A DNA stretch of 24,852 bases from a virus. The notes beneath the pieces were generated by a model that had not been told where the DNA came from, did no database searches, and was given only the letters and a program-made list of their open reading frames with translations. The position numbers and the translations under genes are program-made. Below, piece by piece: positions 20,293-24,852 of the stretch (positions are counted from its first letter, which is position 1; each line of letters starts with the position of its first letter). The stretch spans positions 1 to 24,852 of the IMG/VR virus record IMGVR_UViG_3300017746_000140. The stretch is one strand, 5' to 3'.

Positions 20293-20894
20293 TAACTTAA
20301 CTCTTTAAATTTTTCAAAATACATTCTCCAAACTACTTGGGGAACGGTATAAAATTCTGTTATGCCTTCTGGCTCTGCAATGCCTTTACGTTTCCACCAG
20401 TTCCTAGCAACATAGTCTGTAATTGTATTACTGCTTCTAACATAATTATCAGCATAGGCTTTATTGGCTAAAGTGGTTCCAAAGGTTGCTTTAAAGTTAG
20501 GTTGTTTACTTGCCCAATCACAATTGAAGTAAAGTAGTCCATCAAACTCAGGCATTTCACCTCTGCCGTATCTTCTACTTTTAGTCATTGGTATATCTGC
20601 ATTAGGTATCCTACAAAGTCTAGTCCAAATTCTATAGTAACCTTCTTTGTATTCTGGCATGTATTGTGTTCCTGCTACTGCATAAATCTTTTGTGTAGGG
20701 ATATGTATCATGCAATGATATTGTATTTCATCTACTTTCATTGCTTCAGGCGAGGAATTATTTTCGTATCCTAAATCTTTTGCTACTTGACAAAACTCTT
20801 CCAAAGCAGGAAGCCATTTATCGTTGTATTCAATACAACCTATTTCGCCATTGAAAAATGTTCTTAAGATTTCTTTATTGCTGATATCAACCAT
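20292..20894 (-). CDS. Unknown protein in the lipid-gene operon
   Basis: The ~200-residue product contains IYAVAGTQYMPEYKEGYYRIWTRL (a possible paired-strand core), SRRYGRGEMPEFDGLLYFN, ARNWWKRKGI and a final GITEFYTVPQVVWRMYF. The strand pattern loosely recalls an acyltransferase of the GNAT type, but no acetyl-CoA motif is convincing, so no function is assigned. The ATG at 20894 is used (AGG nearby) rather than 20918, reducing the overlap with the desaturase to 31 nt. It is coupled to the hydrolase by a TAATG overlap and may act on the same pathway. Confidence 0.7.
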   Translation of the reverse strand: MVDISNKEILRTFFNGEIGCIEYNDKWLPALEEFCQVAKDLGYENNSSPEAMKVDEIQYHCMIHIPTQKIYAVAGTQYMPEYKEGYYRIWTRLCRIPNADIPMTKSRRYGRGEMPEFDGLLYFNCDWASKQPNFKATFGTTLANKAYADNYVRSSNTITDYVARNWWKRKGIAEPEGITEFYTVPQVVWRMYFEKFKELS

Positions 20895-21631
20895 CTGCCT
20901 ACATCCATTTCGTACCACTTAGTATTAAAGTTTAACCTTCTTGGTCTATAATGATGATTGTTATGTAAACTTTCACCCCAAGTAAATAATGCCAACCAAG
21001 GATTATTTGTACTATTATTTTTCATTGGAGTTGTTTCGTACGTCATACCTTTTATAGGAGTATGACCAAGTACATTAACAATACCACTTATAATAACACT
21101 TAAAAAACTTGCATTTAAACTTGCAAGTATATATCTTCCATCAAACCACCAAACTGTCAATAATGATATAATTAACAAGTTTAATATGATTAACACATAA
21201 TAATTTTTATGGCACCACAATGCAAACGGATCTAATTGCCTTCTAATTTTAAAAATTTCTTTTCTGGCAAATTCATGATTCTCTTTGTGGAATATCCAAC
21301 CAAACAATGCATAAAATATGCCTTTAGTTGGAGTATGTACATCTTTGTTTGTATCTGTGTGTGCGTGATGACTTCTGTTATGTATAAGACTCCAAGTCAC
21401 CGGAGAGCCTTGAGCTCCTTGACAACCTAAATAAAGTAAAAACTTTCTTATTGGTTCCCATGTTTCGAATGAACTATGGCTATGTAGTCTATGAAAGCCT
21501 ACACTTATGCCGTATCCACTATAAAGTATTGTAAAAAATATGGTAGCACATAATAACTGCGTACTACCATTCGCTATACTCCATAGCAAAGATATGAATG
21601 CTACAGGAAGAAATAGTAAATAAAATAGCAT
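20864..21631 (-). CDS. Membrane fatty acid desaturase (first of two in sequence order)
   Basis: The 255-residue protein has the three His boxes of the membrane-bound desaturase family: HRLHSH at 47-52, HNRSHH at 84-89 and HNNHH at 223-227, which hold the di-iron site. Hydrophobic segments at ~1-20, ~27-45, ~143-163 and ~168-188 flank them as in Delta-9-type acyl-lipid or acyl-CoA desaturases. It would insert a double bond in host acyl chains using O2 and an electron donor; position specificity cannot be read. It starts at a TAATG overlap with the second desaturase and shares its operon with a hydrolase. Confidence 0.93.
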   Translation of the reverse strand: MLFYLLFLPVAFISLLWSIANGSTQLLCATIFFTILYSGYGISVGFHRLHSHSSFETWEPIRKFLLYLGCQGAQGSPVTWSLIHNRSHHAHTDTNKDVHTPTKGIFYALFGWIFHKENHEFARKEIFKIRRQLDPFALWCHKNYYVLIILNLLIISLLTVWWFDGRYILASLNASFLSVIISGIVNVLGHTPIKGMTYETTPMKNNSTNNPWLALFTWGESLHNNHHYRPRRLNFNTKWYEMDVGRWLISAIKKS

Positions 21632-22455
21632 TATTTCTTTAACCCCTTAATAACCCAACTACTGATATCTATTTCACTCCAGTGCTGACTATTATTTGTT
21701 GCATTCCAATACCTGTGATGATTGTTATGTAACATTTCACCCCAAGTTAAAATTGCACCTATTCTGTTATTGACACTATTATCTTTTGTCTCAAAATTTC
21801 TATAGCCAAACCAACTGTAATGGCTAAGTGCAGTAACAGTACTTGTATTCATTAATGTTGCCCATATACCAAATACAATTCCGTATAGTGCAACTTGCCA
21901 ACCAAATAGTAACCATGCTAAACCAACTGTTCCATAATTTATTACTAAATGATTATCGTTTAAAAATGCGTAATATTTGTCATTTACAAAATTACGTCTT
22001 ATGTATTTTACTAAAACACGTCTATCAATGTGTTCATCAAAGTATTTTTGTTCTCTGTGCCAAGTTAGAAATGCATGAAAGAAACCTTGTAAAGGACTAT
22101 GTGGGTCACCTTCTTGGTCTGCGTTTTTATGATGTCCATTGGTGTGTATCATTACCCAAGGAAAAATTGCACCGTATCCATTAAACACACTACATGTTGT
22201 CATAATACGTTCTTTCCATTTAGGCATTTCAAATGCGGCATGACCCCAATATCTATGTAAGCCAATTGCCATACCAACACAACCAAATAGGAAGTATGTG
22301 ATAAGTCCTAACCATAGATAATTCCAGTCACCGTTATATGCCATTATTGGTATTATACTCCAACCCACTATTTGAATTGGTAGAGTGTATAACCAAAAGT
22401 TTGCTTTTGCTTTATCTTTAAAAAAGTTTGTTAATGAAGTCAAAATTCGTTTCAT
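21631..22455 (-). CDS. Membrane fatty acid desaturase (second of two in sequence order)
   Basis: The 274-residue protein has HRYWGH at 67-72, HTNGHH at 104-109 and HNNHH at 243-247, plus four hydrophobic stretches (~20-40, ~45-65, ~170-190, ~190-212). It is clearly related to its neighbour but diverged, sharing LTWGE-x-LHNNHH and the WxExDxxxWxIxxxKK ending. This suggests an old duplication or two separate acquisitions. The start at 22455 overlaps the upstream gene by 38 nt, unusually long for this window, and has no evident ribosome binding site, so the true start could be downstream. Likely modifies host membrane lipids. Confidence 0.92.
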   Translation of the reverse strand: MKRILTSLTNFFKDKAKANFWLYTLPIQIVGWSIIPIMAYNGDWNYLWLGLITYFLFGCVGMAIGLHRYWGHAAFEMPKWKERIMTTCSVFNGYGAIFPWVMIHTNGHHKNADQEGDPHSPLQGFFHAFLTWHREQKYFDEHIDRRVLVKYIRRNFVNDKYYAFLNDNHLVINYGTVGLAWLLFGWQVALYGIVFGIWATLMNTSTVTALSHYSWFGYRNFETKDNSVNNRIGAILTWGEMLHNNHHRYWNATNNSQHWSEIDISSWVIKGLKK

Positions 22456-23374
22456 GATGTTTTTGTAACATTTCCTTTAGTCTAGTGTCTACTTTTACTG
22501 TATATTGTAAACTAGCATACTTTAAGGTCAAAGGCCCAAATGGTGCTAATCTTTGTCTTAGTGTATTATCGTATTTATCATGTCCGAAGTAACTTTTAAG
22601 CATTTCAATGCCTATTAACTTTTGAGTAGTGGGTTTTATGTCAAAACCTGCTTGTTTTATAGTTCTGACTTCATATTGATAATATCTATGAGGTGCATTA
22701 TCAACAAAGTCTTGCGTTTGTGATTTTAAAACTTCACCATAACTTTGTGTAAACATCCAACTGCTGTACATGTCTACATAATGTTCTTGGAAGTTTGTGT
22801 ATTCTTTACCGCTAACTTCAGCGGCATGTTCTTGAGTTTGGTGTGGGACAAATGGCATAAACCCATTGTTTTTTGTTCTTGTCCAATCACTGTTACTAAC
22901 ATGCATCATAAAGCCTGGATAAACAATACAACAATCTGGTAGTAAATCAAAAAACTTTCCTGCTATAGTCATTTGTGGTTGTGTAGTAGGAAATTTTTCT
23001 CCATAGTATTCAAATTCATCTCCGTCAAATAATGCTGGAACATCTATAGGAAACAACTCATATTTTATTCCTCTCGCTTCACAATATGCAATGCTACAAT
23101 CGTTTTCACGTTTACTTAAATCGTTACTTAAAACAGGAATGGCGGCAACAAAATCTATGCCTGCCATTCTAAATCCTTGCATAGCAATTTGTGAATACAT
23201 GTGTTGTACACTATAATCACACCACACATATAAATCTTTGCTGAATTTTTGTCTAATCTTTTTGGCTGTTTCAATTGCTTCAATAAATGGAGAACGAGGA
23301 ATTACATCTGGTGCTTGAACAAACATATCAACATTTTGCCCATTTCCAAATTCACTAAATGTTACACCTCTCAT
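22418..23374 (-). CDS. PP-loop/asparagine-synthase-like protein lacking the SGGxDS motif
   Basis: The 318-residue protein follows the layout of ATP-pyrophosphatase domains. LYVWCDYSVQHMYSQIAMQGFR occupies the place of the SGGxDS loop and its helix. FVAAIPVLSNDLSKRENDCSIAYCEARGIKYELFPIDV follows, as in the strand-helix that carries a nearby cysteine region, and PQMTIAGKFFDLLPDCCIVYPG matches the later conserved strand. The loop reads CDYSVQ rather than SGGxDS, so nucleotide binding is doubtful. The remainder is alpha-helical with many aromatic residues. It starts in an ATGA overlap with the subtilase-like gene and overlaps the desaturase. The assignment rests on pattern only. Confidence 0.5.
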   Translation of the reverse strand: MRGVTFSEFGNGQNVDMFVQAPDVIPRSPFIEAIETAKKIRQKFSKDLYVWCDYSVQHMYSQIAMQGFRMAGIDFVAAIPVLSNDLSKRENDCSIAYCEARGIKYELFPIDVPALFDGDEFEYYGEKFPTTQPQMTIAGKFFDLLPDCCIVYPGFMMHVSNSDWTRTKNNGFMPFVPHQTQEHAAEVSGKEYTNFQEHYVDMYSSWMFTQSYGEVLKSQTQDFVDNAPHRYYQYEVRTIKQAGFDIKPTTQKLIGIEMLKSYFGHDKYDNTLRQRLAPFGPLTLKYASLQYTVKVDTRLKEMLQKHHETNFDFINKLF

Positions 23375-24513
23375 TCGAACTCCCTGTATAAATGTAAATC
23401 ATTTAGATTGTAAGTTCTTATAAAAGGGTCGCCTGGTTCTAATAATTTTACAGGTCTTGCCATTGGTACCCAATACTCTCTCATTGTAAATGGAGGAGCA
23501 TCATATGGTCTATTAAAATATTTGTGTTTAACATCTTCGTATGTTAATTTATTATCTGCATCACAACTAATCATATGATATTCAAATAATTGTCCATTTA
23601 TATCTGCTTGAAATCTATGAAACATATTTGTTTTGAATTTAAAAGTTCCATACAACCACCCACTATTTGTATCAAATGTAATTCCACGTGGCATGTCTAA
23701 TCCCATGTCTACATATCTTGCATCTACAAAATCTTCTAATTGTACACCACCATACAAAACACTAACTTGGTCACCTGGTCTAACAGGTATTAAGTGTTCT
23801 CCTGCACAATATCTTAAATTGGATACAGGATTAAATTCATAGTATTTAGGCTTGTTAGACGGCGTCTGTGCAAGTCTAAGAGGCCAAGGAGCATTACGGA
23901 CACTACTATCACTGTAATATCCTAGTTCATAATTAAGTTCTAATTGTTTATGTACCATCTTTGTACAAATGTTATGGACTGCTTTATTGCTGTTTGGTTC
24001 ACTAGGATCAATTACATCATATATATCTATCCAGTTTTGATAGTATCCATCATGTTTATTTCCGCCTACTCTAACAACACCATCTACTGCAACTGGACTT
24101 ATATCTATAACAGGCAAATCCTTGTTCCCACCAGCACAAACTACCATATGCCCTGCTTTTAAAAGTTGTTCTATACGATAATCTACTATATAATTACGGT
24201 CCATTTGCCAACTAAAACACAATATCTTGGGCTCTTGTACCGCTAAAAGGTCTAATTTTTCTATGAGTGGTGCAAGTGTATCTTCGGCTGAAACAGTTGT
24301 ATATGACGTTGTATGACGTTCATAGACGTCGATATACGCACAATCTTCATTAGATTGCATACTTAATACCGAATAACTGCTAGTTATAGCGGAAATAACA
24401 TTATATTCGCTTATTTCACAGTCTATGAGATATGTGTTATGTTTAAAAGATTGTATTATTTCGACAGGAAATGAAGATACGTCGATTGAATCATTAAATT
24501 GAATTATAAGCAT
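23371..24513 (-). CDS. Subtilase-like protein without a clear triad, fused to an Ig-like domain
   Basis: Residues ~55-165 resemble a subtilisin-family core: KILCFSWQ, a helix, then GHMVVCAGGNKD (the oxyanion AAGN region) and AVDGVVRVGG (equivalent to the V-x-VGA strand). I cannot identify the catalytic Asp, His or GTS-Ser motifs, so it is probably not an active protease. Residues ~225-330 hold LIPVRPGDQVSVLYGG and MPRGITFDTNSGWLYGTF, the signature of the He_PIG Ig-like fold (LPxGLxxDxxTGxIxGTP). A virion or tail-associated binding protein is plausible. It is the first gene of the overlapping operon down to the hydrolase. Confidence 0.6.
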   Translation of the reverse strand: MLIIQFNDSIDVSSFPVEIIQSFKHNTYLIDCEISEYNVISAITSSYSVLSMQSNEDCAYIDVYERHTTSYTTVSAEDTLAPLIEKLDLLAVQEPKILCFSWQMDRNYIVDYRIEQLLKAGHMVVCAGGNKDLPVIDISPVAVDGVVRVGGNKHDGYYQNWIDIYDVIDPSEPNSNKAVHNICTKMVHKQLELNYELGYYSDSSVRNAPWPLRLAQTPSNKPKYYEFNPVSNLRYCAGEHLIPVRPGDQVSVLYGGVQLEDFVDARYVDMGLDMPRGITFDTNSGWLYGTFKFKTNMFHRFQADINGQLFEYHMISCDADNKLTYEDVKHKYFNRPYDAPPFTMREYWVPMARPVKLLEPGDPFIRTYNLNDLHLYREFE

Positions 24514-24519
24514 AGTTAA

Positions 24520-24527
24520 TACTTATC
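24520..24527 (-). promoter_or_regulatory. Variant late promoter GATAAGTA
   Basis: GATAAGTA on the minus strand, one base off GATAAATA, ends 6 nt before the ATG at 24513, in the 29-nt gap after the PAAR gene. It is positioned like the other no-Shine-Dalgarno genes. Confidence 0.35.
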
Positions 24528-24542
24528 TGTGGAAGGGGTAGT

Positions 24543-24806
24543 TTAACCGGCAAATACGGTACTAGCACCATTGGCGGCATGACCACAACTTGCGGCATCA
24601 CCTGCTCTGGTAACTGATTTGCCTGTTGCAAATACTGTAGTACTTGTACCAACTATTTTAGGTGCGGCATGAGGAGCCTTACCATGTCCTGCTACTGCAT
24701 CACCTATTAAAGATACTCTATTACCTTCAGCATAAACTGTGGATGCACCTGGGCCTAGAATAGCCGCTCCGGCTTGATTTGCTGATGTTCTACTTATTGC
24801 TGGCAT
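24543..24806 (-). CDS. PAAR-repeat spike-tip protein
   Basis: The 87-residue product is a PAAR-type protein: MPAISRTSANQAG, GASTVYAEGNRVSLIGD, GHGKAPHAAP, TVFATGKSVTRAGD and CGHAANGASTVFAG form repeated strand-turn units. His and Cys residues sit in the tip-binding positions (GHGxxPH and CGH). In T4 the equivalent protein (gp5.4) caps the central spike and pierces the outer membrane. The ATG at 24806 is preferred over the TTG at 24821 because the late promoter octamer GATAAATA occupies that position. It is the first gene after the palindromic terminator. Confidence 0.88.
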   Translation of the reverse strand: MPAISRTSANQAGAAILGPGASTVYAEGNRVSLIGDAVAGHGKAPHAAPKIVGTSTTVFATGKSVTRAGDAASCGHAANGASTVFAG

Positions 24807-24811
24807 AATAT

Positions 24812-24819
24812 TATTTATC
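24812..24819 (-). promoter_or_regulatory. Late promoter motif GATAAATA for the PAAR gene
   Basis: GATAAATA on the minus strand ends exactly 5 nt before the PAAR ATG at 24806 and follows the terminator palindrome by 3 nt. No Shine-Dalgarno sequence is present. Confidence 0.65.
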
Positions 24820-24822
24820 AAA

Positions 24823-24848
24823 AGAAAAGGGGCCTAGGCCCCTTTTCT
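24823..24848. terminator. Perfect 26-bp palindrome, probable bidirectional terminator
   Basis: The arms 24823-24835 and 24836-24848 are exact reverse complements (AGAAAAGGGGCCT and its complement), giving a GC-rich core with A and T runs on both flanks, so it can work on either strand. On the minus strand it would end transcription from genes right of the window just before the PAAR promoter. Confidence 0.8.
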
Positions 24849-24852
24849 ATGT

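Noticed and set aside
20292-20894. Assignment of the unknown operon protein as a GNAT acetyltransferase
   Set aside because: The strand pattern is suggestive, but the acetyl-CoA pyrophosphate-binding loop motif is not visible.
1-24852. CRISPR array, integrase or attachment sites
   Set aside because: No regularly spaced repeats and no recombinase were found; the phage looks lytic within this window.

Overview
The window looks like a piece of a marine T4-like tailed phage (myovirus) genome. It is AT-rich and densely packed, with genes joined by TAATG or ATGA overlaps. It carries T4-type hardware (an E-type lysozyme, a PAAR spike-tip protein, T4-like late promoter motifs ATAAATA), phage tRNAs, and several families I associate from memory with marine cyanophages and pelagiphages (peptide deformylase, a degenerate nucleotidyltransferase with GRFQPMLPHH, LAGL-motif acidic proteins, basic Cys-containing C-terminal modules, 2OG-oxygenase-like proteins). 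No photosynthesis genes are present. The host cannot be fixed from this window; a SAR11-like or other AT-rich marine bacterium is plausible.

Layout. (1) 1-9225, plus strand: the end of a probable structural protein, a UUCG-loop terminator, then lysozyme and a run of Lys/Glu-rich proteins (465-8426) that look like late head or core-type accessory proteins, followed by a methyltransferase-like gene that converges on the next block. (2) 9206-12402, minus strand: an oxygenase of the Asp/Asn-hydroxylase type, a glycoside hydrolase family 6 (cellulase-family) enzyme with intact catalytic aspartates, peptide deformylase, a multi-pass membrane protein and two small unknowns. (3) 12411-15521, minus strand: an apparent early island with three near-consensus sigma-70 promoters, driving a conserved phage protein, a leader RNA plus tRNA-Thr and tRNA-Glu, and two glycosyltransferases plus a small gene. 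(4) 15543-18291, minus strand: a TTG-start small gene, three tandem paralogues with a HxE...H...R oxygenase signature, and a string of micro-ORFs, several with a single membrane segment. (5) 18364-24513, minus strand: a radical SAM protein, then a tightly overlapped operon of a subtilase-like protein lacking a clear triad, a PP-loop-like protein without SGGxDS, two tandem fatty acid desaturases, an unknown protein and an alpha/beta hydrolase. (6) 24543-24848: the PAAR protein, its late promoter and a perfect 26-bp palindrome that probably terminates transcription.

Two regulatory observations stand out. First, late-promoter octamers (NATAAATA) sit at two preferred distances from start codons: 5-8 nt with no Shine-Dalgarno sequence (leaderless mRNAs if the start site is placed as in T4), or 27-29 nt, usually with a Shine-Dalgarno sequence. 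Second, the tRNA promoter (TTGACA-N16-TATAAT) predicts a transcript beginning exactly at one arm of a perfect 12-bp inverted repeat whose other arm ends 4 nt before tRNA-Thr, enclosing about 124 nt. RNase P cleavage would release it as a closed small RNA.

Functionally the window combines virion assembly and lysis genes with an unusually large set of metabolic or surface-modifying genes (GH6, two desaturases, alpha/beta hydrolase, radical SAM, four oxygenase-like proteins, two glycosyltransferases). These suggest remodelling of host lipids, glycans or proteins, but substrates are not readable from sequence.
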